This document shows, in pieces, positions 43,182 through 53,188 of a DNA stretch of 64,000 nt. The notes under the pieces are model-generated. The model worked only from the letters and a program-made list of their open reading frames with translations. It ran no database searches and was not told the DNA's origin. Origin of the DNA: Streptomyces sp. XD-27 (GTDB lineage Bacteria > Actinomycetota > Actinomycetes > Streptomycetales > Streptomycetaceae). Position 1 is the stretch's first letter. Each line of letters begins with the position of its first letter. The DNA lies in assembly GCF_030553055.1 (NCBI RefSeq), contig NZ_CP130713.1, positions 4,898,001-4,962,000 on the forward strand, written 5' to 3'. The position numbers were made by a program, and so were the translations under genes.

Positions 43182-43234
43182 GCGCGGGGCGGCGGGCCGG
43201 CCGTCGTGCAGGCGGCCGGCCCACCGCCCCGCGC
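43182..43234 (-). terminator. Very long hairpin (22-bp stem)
   Basis: 43182-43203 pairs with 43213-43234 with a single mismatch around TCGTGCAGG. It is located 125 bases past the stop of the GPP34 gene and 217 bases before the XRE start. The rest of 43000-43358 is low-complexity GCG/CGC sequence without a supportable gene. Confidence 0.6.
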
Positions 43235-43358
43235 GTCACAGCGGCTCCCGTACCGGGTCAGTGGGGACTGCGGTGCGGTCGGTGGAACGTTCGAGCGTCG
43301 ATCGGGCGTCCTGGGTGCCCTTGGGGTGGAGACCGGCGTACCGCGGCGTCGCGCGCGC

Positions 43359-44102
43359 TCAGCGCGCTCCGACGCGGGCCATGCCGCCGCGGCGGACCGG
43401 CTGCGCCGGCACCCCGGCCGCGGGCTCCGCACGGGCCCCGGACTGCCGTCCCGCGCCCGGCGCCCGCCTGGGCTGCGCCGCCACGCCGTTCTGCACATCC
43501 ATCACGGCGTGCGCCACGAGCCCGCCCATCGGGTCGTGCCTGATCAGGTCCCGGAGCCGGGAGCGCGAAGAACGCCCCTCGTTCCCGGGGTAGAGGTGCT
43601 TGCCGAGGCCGACCGCGTGGGCCAGGGCGGCGAGCGCCGCGGTCCGCGGGTCCGGCGGCACGCCGGTGCGGATCGCGTTGTCCAGCCGGGCCCTGATCTC
43701 CCGGCTGATGGCCGTGTCCGTCGCCTGGTAGCGAGTCGTCGGCAGCACCCCGCACATCTGACCCGCCACGGCATGCACCATGCCGCACCGCTCCAGATGC
43801 GTGAGATACGTCTGGCGCAGCCCCAGCCGGGGCCCGCCGATCCAGTGGACGGCCCGCACCGGGCTGCCGCGGCGGCGCAGCAACTCGAGCGCGGAGTCCA
43901 ATGTCGGATCTCCGGTCGGCCGTGGCAGCACCACGGCGATACGATCCCCGTCCGGGGCTATCCGTCCTGCCAGGGCCAGCTCCACTAGCTGCGCCCCGGC
44001 GAGACCCAGGTCGAGCGACTGCGGCTGCGCCGTGGTACCCGTGGCCGGGTCCAGGGCCAGCAGCAGAAGCTCCTCCGGAATTGTTCTGCGGCTCCTGCCC
44101 AT
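43359..44102 (-). CDS. GPP34 (Golgi phosphoprotein 3-like) family protein
   Basis: This encodes 247 residues. RTIPEELLLLALDPATG, GLAGAQLVELALAGRIAP, LDSALELLRRRGSPV and WIGGPRLGLRQTYLTHLERC are the family pattern; eukaryotic relatives bind phosphatidylinositol-4-phosphate. Bacterial functions are unknown but the family is widespread in Streptomyces. The last 35 residues are Arg/Pro/Ala-rich and not conserved. The start ATG at 44102 has GGGGAGG upstream. Confidence 0.88.
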   Translation of the reverse strand: MGRSRRTIPEELLLLALDPATGTTAQPQSLDLGLAGAQLVELALAGRIAPDGDRIAVVLPRPTGDPTLDSALELLRRRGSPVRAVHWIGGPRLGLRQTYLTHLERCGMVHAVAGQMCGVLPTTRYQATDTAISREIRARLDNAIRTGVPPDPRTAALAALAHAVGLGKHLYPGNEGRSSRSRLRDLIRHDPMGGLVAHAVMDVQNGVAAQPRRAPGAGRQSGARAEPAAGVPAQPVRRGGMARVGAR

Positions 44103-44301
44103 CCATGCCTCCCCGCGTGGATGAATGACAGGGTGACCCCTCTCACATTGGGTTGTCGAGAGTGCGTGGGGGGTTAGGGAGGGAACCGGTAGGTATGTCG
44201 TTCTCGTCTAGCACGAGGACGGCGCCCTGAACGGGCTTTCCGGCTGCGCCGTTGCGCGGATGTGCGGCGGAGACACACGACACTGGTAAATGGTTCAACG
44301 G

Positions 44302-44333
44302 CGGGACGTCGCCATCGGATGGCGGACGTCCCG
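44302..44333 (+). promoter_or_regulatory. Leader hairpin before the carboxypeptidase gene
   Basis: CGGGACGTCGCCAT pairs with ATGGCGGACGTCCCG (one bulge) around CGG. It ends 14 bases before the GAGGAGG ribosome site of the GTG at 44359, so it might attenuate translation or transcription. Confidence 0.45.
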
Positions 44334-44358
44334 TGTGGCGCATGGCGAGGAGGCAGCG

Positions 44359-47300
44359 GTGGCGGGCGAGTCCCCCGACACGTCGGAGCAGCAGAAGTCG
44401 TCGGGGGAGGCGACTCGGGGCGAACGTGACCCGCGGCTCGCGGTCTTCCGTACGGCGGAAGCCTCCCGCGACGCCCGCGAGGAGCGCGGTGCGGAGGGCG
44501 CGGATCGCGCCGAGGGGTCCAGCGACGCGGAGGGCGTCGGCGATGCCGCTGGTGCCGACGGTGCCGACGGTCCCGGTGGCGCGGAGGAGGCCGACGGCCT
44601 GGGTGCGGACGCGAAGCCGGTGGGCGGCGCGGGTGCCGAGGCGTCCGGCGCCGCCGCCGAGACCGTTGACAACGATGTTCGCGAGAGCGAAGTGGTGAAG
44701 GCGGCGAACGCGTCGGACGGCAAGGACGGGCGCCCGGCCGCCGGGCCGCTGCCCGTCCGCCCCGGTGCGCGCGGTGGCGGCGCGGCGAAGAGCGCGGGCG
44801 ACGGCGCGGCGGCCCGGTCCGCGGGCGAGTCGGGTGTTGCCGGTTCCGGTGCGGCCGATTCCGCTGCGACCGGCACCGGTACGGGTGGCTCCGGTACGGG
44901 TGGTGACGCGCGGCTGCGAGCCGCCGTCGCGGCCTGGGTCTCCGGTGCGAACGAGGACGAGGACGGCGCGAACGGCGAGACCGGCGAGGTCGGCGCGAAC
45001 GGCGACGCGTCCCGGTCCGGGGCGGGTTCCGGCGCGGGCGAGACGGCGGACACGCCGGTCCGGACCGGCGGGGACGAGGCCGAGGGCGACGACCGCGACG
45101 ACCTGGAGCGGCGGAACGACAGCCGGACCATGGTCTTCGGCACGATGCGGCAGAAGTCGGACGAGCAGCCCGTGGACCGGGCGACGGCCGTCTTCGGCAC
45201 CGTACGCCCGACGTCCGGGGAAGCGGAGGCGGACCGGGCGGACGCGAACCGGTCCGAGGGCGCGGCGGAGTCGGCCGAGCGGAAGTCGGCGGACCGCGCC
45301 ACGGCGTTCTTCGGCGCGGTACGGGCCAAGGAAGCGGAGCCGGGGCGGCCCGGCGGCCCGGGGGAGCCGGACGGCGAGTCCGCCGAGCCCACGTCCACCG
45401 AGCCCACGGCCGTCGACACGTCCGCCGAGCGGAGATCCGCGGACCGGGCGACGGCCTTCTTCGGCGCCGTACGGCCCAGGAACCCGGAGCCCACGGAGTC
45501 CGGCAAGCCGGGCAAGGGCCAGGATGCCGCGCCCGGTGATGACTCCGGCACCGGTACCGGTGCCGCCGGGAGCGAGGCCGACGACGAGAGCAAGGCCAAG
45601 GGCACGGGCGCCACGTCCGGTGACGGCGGTGGCTCGGCCGGTGCGCGGTCTTCCCGAGACCAGGCGACGGCGGTGTTCGGCACCCTGCGGCCTGCGGCCG
45701 CGGAGTCGACCGCCAAGCCGGGTGGCCGACCGGCAGCCGCACAGGACGCCGAGGACAAGCGCGACGCCGACGGCGCCAAGACCGCCGCCGACAGCTCCAC
45801 GTCCGGCGACGGCGCCGGGGCCACCGGCGGTGCCGCGGCCACCGGCCGCGCCACGGCGGCCCCCGACAGTCCCAAGACCGCCGACCGCGCCAAGACCGCC
45901 GACCGCGCCAAGCCCGGCGACAGCACCAAGACCACCGGCGACCGCGCCGCGGCCACCGGTCGTGGCGGCAGCGGCAAGGCCGCCGCCGGCGGCGCGGGCA
46001 CGTCGGCCGTCGACCAGCCCACCACTGCCTTCAAGGCTCTTGGTAGCCCGTCCGCCGGGCCCGACGCCAAGGACCGGACCGCCGAGCGCTCCGGCGGTGA
46101 GCCGTCCGCCGAGGGCGCCGGCTCGGGGCGGCCGAGCACGTTCGTGCCGCTGCGGTCCGCGGACGACCGCGCCACCGCCGCCAAGCCGCCGACCGCCGCG
46201 CCCGGTGCCGCCAAGCCGCCGTCGGCCGCCGCCGCGAAGTCGCCGTCGGCCCCGGCCGCGCCCGGCGCGCTGCCCGAGACCGAGCGGACCAAGCAGCAGC
46301 CGCTGCCGCCGGTGCCGCCGCCCGGGGAGCCCGCGCCGCTGGACCTGCTCGCCCAGCTGACGAACACCCCGCCGCCGCCGGAGACCCCGGCGCGCACCAT
46401 CGTGCGGCGGTTCAAGATCTGGACGCCGCTGGTCATCCTGCTGGCGGTCATCCTCGGCACGGTGCAGGCGCTGCGCCCGCTGCCGGACCCCGAGCTCAAG
46501 CTCGCCGACACGGCCTCGTACACCTTCGGCGGCGACGCGTTCACGATGCCCTGGCCGCAGCAGGGCCAGGCGGCCGCCGAGGTCGAGGGCGTCGGCAGCC
46601 TGGGCTCCTACGGTCCGCAGAAGCCGGTGCCGATCGCCAGTGTCACCAAGGTGATGACGGCGTACGTGCTGCTCAAGGAGCGCCCGCTCAAGCCCGAGGA
46701 CCAGGGCCCCAAGATCCGTATCGACGCCCAGGCGGGCTCCGAGTCCGACGCCAAGAACGAGTCGCGGGTGGAGGTGAAGGAGAACCAGGAGTACACCTAC
46801 CGGCAGATGCTGGAGATGATGATGATCCCGTCCGGGAACAACATCTCCCGCCAGCTCGCCCGGTGGGAGGCCGGTACCGAGGCCGCGTTCGTGAAGAAGA
46901 TGAACGCCGCCGCCAAGGACCTGGGGATGACCAACACCACCTACACCGATCCCAGCGGGCTGATGGCCGAGACCAAGTCCACCGCCGTGGACCAGCTCAA
47001 GCTGGCCAAGGCGGTCATGAAGGACAAGACCTTCCGGCAGATCGTCCGGACCCCGGACAAGGCGATCCCCGGCGTGCCGCAGCGCCTCATCAACAACAAC
47101 GACCTGCTCCTGAAGCAGCAGGGCACGGCGGGCATCAAGACCGGCTCCAGCTCCCCGCGGGCGGCGCGCTGATGTGGGCCGCGTACCGGACGGTCGACGG
47201 CAAGGACCGGCTGATCCTCGGCGTCACCCTCCACCAGTACTACGGCAACAGCACCGACTCCAACGCCCACCTGCTGAAGGTGCTCCAGGTGAGCAAGCCG

Positions 47301-47621
47301 CAGATCGCCGCCGTACGCGACGCGCTGACCTCCGCCACGCTGGTGAAGAAGGGGCAGGTCGTCGGCCACGTGGACGACGGTCTCGGCGGCACCGTCCCGG
47401 TGGTGGCCACCAAGGACCTCAAGGCCGTCGGCTGGCCCGGCCTGAAGATCGCGTTCAAGCTGAGCACCGGCGGCAAGGCGGTCCCGCGCTCGGCCGACGC
47501 GGGCACGGTCGTCGGCACGCTGACCGTGGGGAGCGGCCCGGAGGCGGCCAAGGTCCCCGTGGCGCTCCAGGAGGACCTCGCCGAGCCGTCCTTCGGCGCG
47601 AAGCTGACCCGCGTCGGCTGA
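44359..47621 (+). pseudogene. D-Ala-D-Ala carboxypeptidase (S11) with long repetitive cytoplasmic tail, frameshifted near the KTG box
   Basis: The reading starts at GTG 44359 after GAGGAGG. Residues 1-680 are disordered, rich in Ala/Gly/Asp/Lys, with a repeated DRATAVFG(T/A)(V/L)R motif near residues 254, 273, 312, 362, 434 and 551. A membrane helix (TPLVILLAVILGTVQALRPL, about 685-708) precedes an extracellular peptidase S11 domain: SVTK (Ser761), SGNN and GIKTGSSS (Lys927). Directly after that the frame stops (47172), while the natural continuation GGALMWAAYRTVDGKDRL runs in the next frame to 47621. One base is missing at about 47155-47162 in CCCCGCGGGCGG. With it restored the protein has about 1087 residues. 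It trims peptidoglycan stem peptides. An error in the sequence is likely, because the tail beyond the break is fully conserved in style. Confidence 0.8.
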
Positions 47622-47650
47622 GGTTCGCCCGGCGACCACGCACCGGTGGT

Positions 47651-47681
47651 CCGCCCCACCGCCAGGACGGCGGCGGGGCGG
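47651..47681 (+). terminator. Terminator after carboxypeptidase gene
   Basis: CCGCCCCACCGCC and GGCGGCGGGGCGG pair with one mismatch around AGGAC, 30 bases after the stop at 47621. Confidence 0.65.
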
Positions 47682-47842
47682 GCCTACCGCCCCGCCAAGG
47701 CGGCGGGACAGCGACGCGTGCTAGCGTCGCGGGGCTCCGCCCCGGCCCTCGGCCCGCCCCTGCCGGGCGACGGAGGCCGGGAGAGCCGGGACACTGTTGT
47801 TGACGAGGGGGAGACCTCGGGGGAAGACGGGGAGAGGCGCAA

Positions 47843-49813
47843 GTGACCACCGTGGATCCGGCACGGGCCGAGAAGAGCGGCAGCCGTGCCGACGGCGCCG
47901 GCGGGCGCGTTCGCGTTCCCGGGCCGCGCCGCCCCGAGGAGACCGATGCCGACGCGAGCACCCGCGGCCCGGACGGCGCGGACACCGTCGGCGGTACGGA
48001 AACCCCAGCCGGTGCCGATGCCCCGGACGGCCGTGGCCAGGACACCCGTCCGGCGCCTGGCTGGCGCGGGCGTATCCGGAGCGTAATCTTCCATCCTGTG
48101 CCCGCCGCATTGATCCTCGCTGCGCTGCTGCACCTGCTGTGGGTCGTGCTGCTGGCCAACAGCGGTGGCGACCTGGCGGCCCAGGACGCGTGGGCGGAGT
48201 TCGCGCTCCAGCACCCGGACCTGGCGTACAACCTCAGCTGGTACGGCGGCATGCACCCCGTCTCGTACAGCGTCATCTCGCCGCATCTGATGGCCGCCCT
48301 CGGCGTCCGTACGACGATGATGATCGCGGGGACGATCTCGGCCGGGCTGCTGGCGCTGCTGGTCATCCGCAGCCGTGCCGTCACCCGGCCGATGCCGGTG
48401 GCGCTCTACGGCACGTTCGCACTGATCTGCAACGCCATCTCGGGCCGGGTCACCTTCGGGCTCGGCGCGATGTTCGGTCTCGGCGCCCTCGCGGTGATCT
48501 TCGCCTGGCCCACCAAGTGGCGCTCCCACCAGTGGAGCCACAAGGCCGCGCGGGCCTCGCTGGCCGCCCTGCTCTCCGCGCTGGCGACCATGTCCAGCCC
48601 GGTCGCGGGCCTGTTCGTGGGCGTGGTGGCCGCCGCCCTGTGGTTGACCAAGCGGCGCCCCGCCGCGTACGCACTCGGCGTCACCCCCGTGATCGTGGTC
48701 GGTCTTTCGGCCTGGCTCTTCCCGTTCTCCGGGACGCAACCGATGTCGATCGGGTCCGCGATCCTGCCGGTGGTCGCCGCCGTCGGCGCCTTCCTCTGCC
48801 CGAAGGAGTGGCGCACGGTCCGGGTCGGCGCCGTCCTGTACGGCATCGGCACCATCCTGACCTGGCTGATCCCCTCGCAGATCGGCACCAACATCACCCG
48901 CCTCGGCATGATCTTCGGCGGCGTGGTGATGCTGGCCGCGCTCACCACGTACCGGCGGCCCGCGCGCGAGGAGGTGCGCACGACGCCGTACGGCCGCAAG
49001 TGGCTGGCGCTCGTGCTGGCCCTGACGACGATCACCATCTGGCAGCTGGTGAAGACCGGCGACGACATCATCCACGCCAGGCCCGACGCGGCCTGGAACC
49101 GCGAGCTGGCGCCGCTGGTCGACCAGCTCAAGCGGGTCGAGGCCGACCGCGGCCGGGTCGAGGTGGTCCCGGTCCGCAGCCACCGCGAGTCCTCCGCCCT
49201 CGCCCCGTACGTCAACCTGGCGCGCGGCTGGAACCGCCAGGCGGACAAGGAGCGCAACCCGCTCTTCTACGAGGACGAGGACCGTCCGCTGGACCCGGAC
49301 GCCTACCGGGCCTGGCTCAACCGGTGGGCCGTGCACTACGTGGTGCTGCCCAAGGACGAACCCGACCACGCCGCCAAACAAGAGGCGGAGCTGATCACGG
49401 GCGGCCTGCCGTACCTGCGCGAGGTGTGGTCGGACGGCAACTGGAAGCTGTACAAGGTCTCCGAGCCGACGCCGATCGCCGACCCGCCCGCCACGGTGGT
49501 GCGCGCGGGCGCCGACCAGCTGGAGCTCACGGTGGAGTCCGAGGGCCCGGTGCTCATCCGCATCCCGTACACGCGGTGGCTGGCCCTGGTCGACGCCGAC
49601 GGCGACGGCCTCAAGGCCCCCAGCAGCGGCAAGCACGGCGGCCCGCCGGTCAACCGCAACGGCTGTCTGACCAACCAGGTCCAGAAGGCCGCCGACGGCG
49701 AGCCGGAGGACGAGTGGACGGTCCTGCACGCCCCGCACCCGGGGACGTACCGGATCGCCGCCCCCTACCAGATCCCGCCCGGCACGCCCTGCCCGGACGA
49801 CATGGTGGAGTGA
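47843..49813 (+). CDS. Polytopic membrane protein, glycosyltransferase-C-like
   Basis: This encodes 656 residues. After a disordered 75-residue cytoplasmic tail there are about ten helices (for example VPAALILAALLHLLWVVLLA, TMMIAGTISAGLLALLVI, LAALLSALATMSSPVAGLFV) up to about residue 415. A loop with AAQDAWAEFALQHPDLAYNL and SWYGGMHPVSYSVISPHLM after helix 1 is typical of GT-C type enzymes with an early acidic motif. The C-terminal 240 residues form an extracellular domain (VEVVPVRSHRESSALAPYVN, NRWAVHYVVLPKDEP). Such proteins are conserved beside D-Ala-D-Ala carboxypeptidase genes in Streptomyces; a role in cell-wall glycan modification is an inference. GTG start after GGAGAGGCGCAA. Confidence 0.75.
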   Translation: MTTVDPARAEKSGSRADGAGGRVRVPGPRRPEETDADASTRGPDGADTVGGTETPAGADAPDGRGQDTRPAPGWRGRIRSVIFHPVPAALILAALLHLLWVVLLANSGGDLAAQDAWAEFALQHPDLAYNLSWYGGMHPVSYSVISPHLMAALGVRTTMMIAGTISAGLLALLVIRSRAVTRPMPVALYGTFALICNAISGRVTFGLGAMFGLGALAVIFAWPTKWRSHQWSHKAARASLAALLSALATMSSPVAGLFVGVVAAALWLTKRRPAAYALGVTPVIVVGLSAWLFPFSGTQPMSIGSAILPVVAAVGAFLCPKEWRTVRVGAVLYGIGTILTWLIPSQIGTNITRLGMIFGGVVMLAALTTYRRPAREEVRTTPYGRKWLALVLALTTITIWQLVKTGDDIIHARPDAAWNRELAPLVDQLKRVEADRGRVEVVPVRSHRESSALAPYVNLARGWNRQADKERNPLFYEDEDRPLDPDAYRAWLNRWAVHYVVLPKDEPDHAAKQEAELITGGLPYLREVWSDGNWKLYKVSEPTPIADPPATVVRAGADQLELTVESEGPVLIRIPYTRWLALVDADGDGLKAPSSGKHGGPPVNRNGCLTNQVQKAADGEPEDEWTVLHAPHPGTYRIAAPYQIPPGTPCPDDMVE

Positions 49814-49930
49814 CGGCCGGTATAACCGTGCTCCGCGCGACTCTGGCGCAACCACGCCGCGAGCCCTGAGACTTGGGACCGCGGACGCGCTCGGGGGAGA
49901 CGCGCGCGACGAGGGGACGGGGACGGGGCT

Positions 49931-50332
49931 GTGCCACGACAGAGCATGGTGATCGACGTCAGAGGCGGTACGGCTCAGGACGCGGAGCTGCGCGGCATCA
50001 AGGGCTGGCTGCAGGACGAGGAGGACTTCACCCGCGACTGGGAGTTCACCGCCAGGCCCGTCCAGGGCACCGCCGGCGTCGCCCAGGAGCTGGCCATCGT
50101 CCTCGCCACCACGGTGCTGAGCGAGGCGGCCAGGTCACTGGTGAACGCGCTGGCGGGCTGGATCAGTACGCGGCGGCGGCTGGACCAGGGGGAGCCGACC
50201 GTGGTGGAGGTGCGGGTGCCCGGCCGCGCACCGGTGGAGATCACCGAGGACGACCTGACCGCCGAGAAGGTGCCGGATCTCGTCCAACGGATCCGGGAGG
50301 AGCTGGAAGCCGCGACGTCCGGCGAGGAGTGA
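49931..50332 (+). CDS. Effector-associated constant component EACC1
   Basis: This encodes 133 residues. It begins with a ferredoxin-like VIDVRGGTAQDAELRGIKG and WLQDEEDFTRDWEF, followed by GVAQELAIVLATTVLSEAAR and a helix ending GWISTRRR, then a beta strand TVVEVRVPGRAPVEITEDDL. These are the marks of EACC1, a small protein found next to very different effectors (caspases, trypsin-like proteases, STAND NTPases) in actinobacterial conflict systems. It lacks any catalytic residue and is thought to be an adaptor or sensor. The caspase gene follows after 3 bases. GTG start. Confidence 0.85.
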   Translation: MPRQSMVIDVRGGTAQDAELRGIKGWLQDEEDFTRDWEFTARPVQGTAGVAQELAIVLATTVLSEAARSLVNALAGWISTRRRLDQGEPTVVEVRVPGRAPVEITEDDLTAEKVPDLVQRIREELEAATSGEE

Positions 50333-50335
50333 GCG

Positions 50336-53188
50336 GTGACCGGACAGGTCCCGAACGCAGCCGGGTCCCGGGCACTGCTGGTCGGCATACCGTCCGTCCG
50401 CAAGGGCGGATTCGACGAGCTGCCGTATGTGGGCGCGGACCTCGCGGCCCTCAAGAGCGCGCTGTGCGAGGGACCGGACGCCCTCCTGGCCCCCGACCAG
50501 GTGCAGGTGCTGGAGTCCCCCAGCCGCGGCACCTGGTACCGGGAGCTGCAGAACGCGGCGGAGCACGCCGGCGATCTGCTGCTGTGCTACTTCGTCGGCC
50601 ACGGCTACCGGCACGCGCTGCAGAACGTGCTCTACCTGGTCACGAAGGACGCCGACCTCGACGGTGATCTGAGCGGCACCGCGCTGGCCTGGTCCGATGT
50701 GCTGGCCGCCGTGGCCGGGGCCAAGGGCGGGCAGCCCGAGCGGGTCGTGTTCCTCCTCGACTGCTGCTACTCCGGCATGGCCGCCGAGGAGCACGGCGGC
50801 GGCGAGGCGGGCCACTACATCCTGGCCTCCACCCCGCGGACCAAGACCCAGCCGTCGAAGGCGGCGCCCGGCGGCCTGAGCTACTTCACCGACGCGGTCG
50901 TCACCGCGATGCGGGAGGGCGGCGCGGCGGAGACCGGCGGGCTGACGATGCACGAGCTGTTCAACCGGCTGCGCGCGCAGACGCCGACCTGGCCCACGCC
51001 CAACGTCACCGACGAGTGGGGGCCGCGCAACGGCAGCGGCGGGGACGGGCCGGACATCGTCGTCTCCCGCCGTACGGTGCGCGGCGCCGGTGCCGGTTCC
51101 AGTTCCAGTTCCGGTTCTGGCGAGAGTTCCGGCGCGGGTGCGGGTGCGGGTGCCGGTGGGGGTGCCGGTTCCGGCGCGGGCGCGGGCGGGCGGGCGAACG
51201 CGTCGCCGGGCGCGCGGCCGGCATGGCGGCCCGGAGCCTGGCGCGCGCGGCCGGCACGGTGGCCGAGGTCGTGGCGCGCAGGGTCGGCCCGGCGCCGGCG
51301 GACCGTCACCGCGGGCTTACTCGGCCTGGCGCTGCTCGCCGGAGCCCTGGTCCACCAGCTGCGGACCGGCGGCTCGTCGGCCGCCGCCTCGTGCCGACCG
51401 CCCCTGGAACTGCGGCTGCTGACCTCCACCGAGAACCGCGCGGCCGTGTCGCGGGCCGTCGCCGAGTACACCGCCTCCGCCGCCAACCGCCGCGCGCTGG
51501 ACGCCGACGACCACGCCCCGGGCACCTGCCGCCGTACCAACATCACCGTCTACGACGCCGCGTCCGGCGACATCGTGGGCGCCTTCGGGGCCACCCGCAC
51601 CTGGGCCGGGGCCGAGCAGCCGGGCTCCGGCGGCTGCCGGTCCGCCGACGGGGGCAAGGACGCGCGGAGCGATGGCGACGGCGACGGTGGCGACGGCGGT
51701 TCGTACGAGGCGCCCTGCCAGGACCCGCTCCAGGACGTCGGCCCGCAGCCCGACATCGTCTCCGTGGGCTCCAGCGCCGAACTGGGGCGCATCGACGAGC
51801 AGATGAGGCGCTCCCCAGGCCCGGCCTCACTCGAGAAGCTGGGACCGGCCGGATTCTCCCCCCTGGTGCTCGCCGTCCCGGCCTCGCTGGAGGACGCGTT
51901 GCGCGCGGAAGGCGTCGGCCGCACCGGCAGCACCTGGCAGGAACTGCTGACCGCGCTGCGCGCCGTCGACCGCGACCTGCCGCTGCTGCGCCCGGACCCG
52001 GCCTCCTCCGAGACCGGCCTGCTGCACACGATCGGCCTGTACGAGGCGCGGGACGGCGCGCTGCGCGGCGGCGCCGCACGCGATCCGGGCTGGGCGGAGG
52101 GCCGGGTGGACAGCCGTCACGTACCGGTGGCGGACGCCGACACCCTCGTCTGCGACCTCGCCACGGGCGCGGGAGGACTGCCCCGGCTCGGCAGGGCCGC
52201 CGTCCTGGTCTCCGAGAAGGCCGTGGCCGACTACAACCTCGGCAAGCGACCCCGCTCGACCTGCGACAACAGCAAGCCGCTCGACGACGACGAGCGGCTG
52301 CTCGCGTACTACCCCAAGGGCGTGCCCGCGCTCGACCTGCCCTTCGCCGAGGTGCGGTGGAAGGGCACCGGGGACAGCCTCCGGCGCGCCGCGGCCGTTC
52401 GCGCGTTCTTCACCTGGGTCATCGGGGAGGGCCAGGACCACTTCCTGGACGGGCTGGTGCGCGGCCACGGCGGCCGTACCCGCGGGCAGGCGTGGGCCGA
52501 CCCCGAGGCGACCGGCGTGCTGGCCGAAGCCGAGGTGGCGGCCGACGAGCCCGACGGCGCCACCGCCGCCCGCGCGGCCGCCGACTACGCCGCCACCCTC
52601 GACCCGGGTCAGGTGCTCTTCCTGGTCGACAACTCCGGTTCCATGGCCGAGGGCGGGAAGCTCGGCACGGTGGACCGGGTGCTGCACCGCGCCCTGACCG
52701 CCCTGGGCCCGGAGGACCGTTACGGCATCTGGGCCTACCCGAAGTCCGCCGACGAGCCGGAGGCGGTCCGTACGGTGGTGCGGCCCGGCACCCGGGGCCT
52801 GGACCGGGGCGCGGCGCTGGACTGGGTGGAGTCGCTGTCCAGCGCCCGCATGGTCCCGAAGGGAGCCGCCGTCTACGAGGCCCTGGAGGCGGCGGCGCAC
52901 GAGCTGCGCGGCGCCGAGTCCCCGGTGATCGTGCTGATCACCGACGGCGACAACCGCCCGGCGGGCGACGGGGTCGCCGACGAGATCAACCACTGGCACG
53001 AGGTGCGGGAGCGGCAGGCCACCCCGGACGTCCTGGTGGTGTCGGTCCGCCCGTCCGGCTGCGACGAACAGGCCCAGATCGTCACCGGCGGGGCGGACTC
53101 CTTCTGCTTCTCCGGGTCCGGGGAGAGCGTGGCCCGGCGCCTCGCGGACAGGCTCGGCGCGTACGTACAAGGAGGGGGCGCGCGATGA
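50336..53188 (+). CDS. Caspase-like protease fused by a membrane helix to an extracellular solute-binding/VWA region
   Basis: This encodes 950 residues. The N-terminal caspase fold has the dyad YFVGHGY (His89) and LLDCCYSG (Cys144), with RALLVGIPSVRKGG as first strand. A Gly/Ser/Ala-rich linker (about 240-320) leads to one helix (TAGLLGLALLAGALVHQL, about 324-344). Outside lies a periplasmic-binding-like segment (LELRLLTSTENRAAVSRAVA, DIVSVGSSAEL, GPAGFSPLVLAVPASLEDAL) and a VWA domain with MIDAS VDNSGSM (Asp765), YGIWAYP and VIVLITDGDN. Caspase inside and ligand-binding domains outside imply signal transduction across the membrane. The gene lies between EACC1 and a solute-binding lipoprotein whose ATG overlaps its stop. 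No similar fusion is known to me apart from separate SBP-VWA proteins. Confidence 0.85.
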   Translation: MTGQVPNAAGSRALLVGIPSVRKGGFDELPYVGADLAALKSALCEGPDALLAPDQVQVLESPSRGTWYRELQNAAEHAGDLLLCYFVGHGYRHALQNVLYLVTKDADLDGDLSGTALAWSDVLAAVAGAKGGQPERVVFLLDCCYSGMAAEEHGGGEAGHYILASTPRTKTQPSKAAPGGLSYFTDAVVTAMREGGAAETGGLTMHELFNRLRAQTPTWPTPNVTDEWGPRNGSGGDGPDIVVSRRTVRGAGAGSSSSSGSGESSGAGAGAGAGGGAGSGAGAGGRANASPGARPAWRPGAWRARPARWPRSWRAGSARRRRTVTAGLLGLALLAGALVHQLRTGGSSAAASCRPPLELRLLTSTENRAAVSRAVAEYTASAANRRALDADDHAPGTCRRTNITVYDAASGDIVGAFGATRTWAGAEQPGSGGCRSADGGKDARSDGDGDGGDGGSYEAPCQDPLQDVGPQPDIVSVGSSAELGRIDEQMRRSPGPASLEKLGPAGFSPLVLAVPASLEDALRAEGVGRTGSTWQELLTALRAVDRDLPLLRPDPASSETGLLHTIGLYEARDGALRGGAARDPGWAEGRVDSRHVPVADADTLVCDLATGAGGLPRLGRAAVLVSEKAVADYNLGKRPRSTCDNSKPLDDDERLLAYYPKGVPALDLPFAEVRWKGTGDSLRRAAAVRAFFTWVIGEGQDHFLDGLVRGHGGRTRGQAWADPEATGVLAEAEVAADEPDGATAARAAADYAATLDPGQVLFLVDNSGSMAEGGKLGTVDRVLHRALTALGPEDRYGIWAYPKSADEPEAVRTVVRPGTRGLDRGAALDWVESLSSARMVPKGAAVYEALEAAAHELRGAESPVIVLITDGDNRPAGDGVADEINHWHEVRERQATPDVLVVSVRPSGCDEQAQIVTGGADSFCFSGSGESVARRLADRLGAYVQGGGAR

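Noticed and set aside
51016..53160. Plus-strand frame continuous with the solute-binding lipoprotein, as a fusion
   Set aside because: The part before 53185 is a shadow of the caspase gene (Arg/Gly-rich); the lipoprotein has its own ribosome site and signal peptide at 53185.
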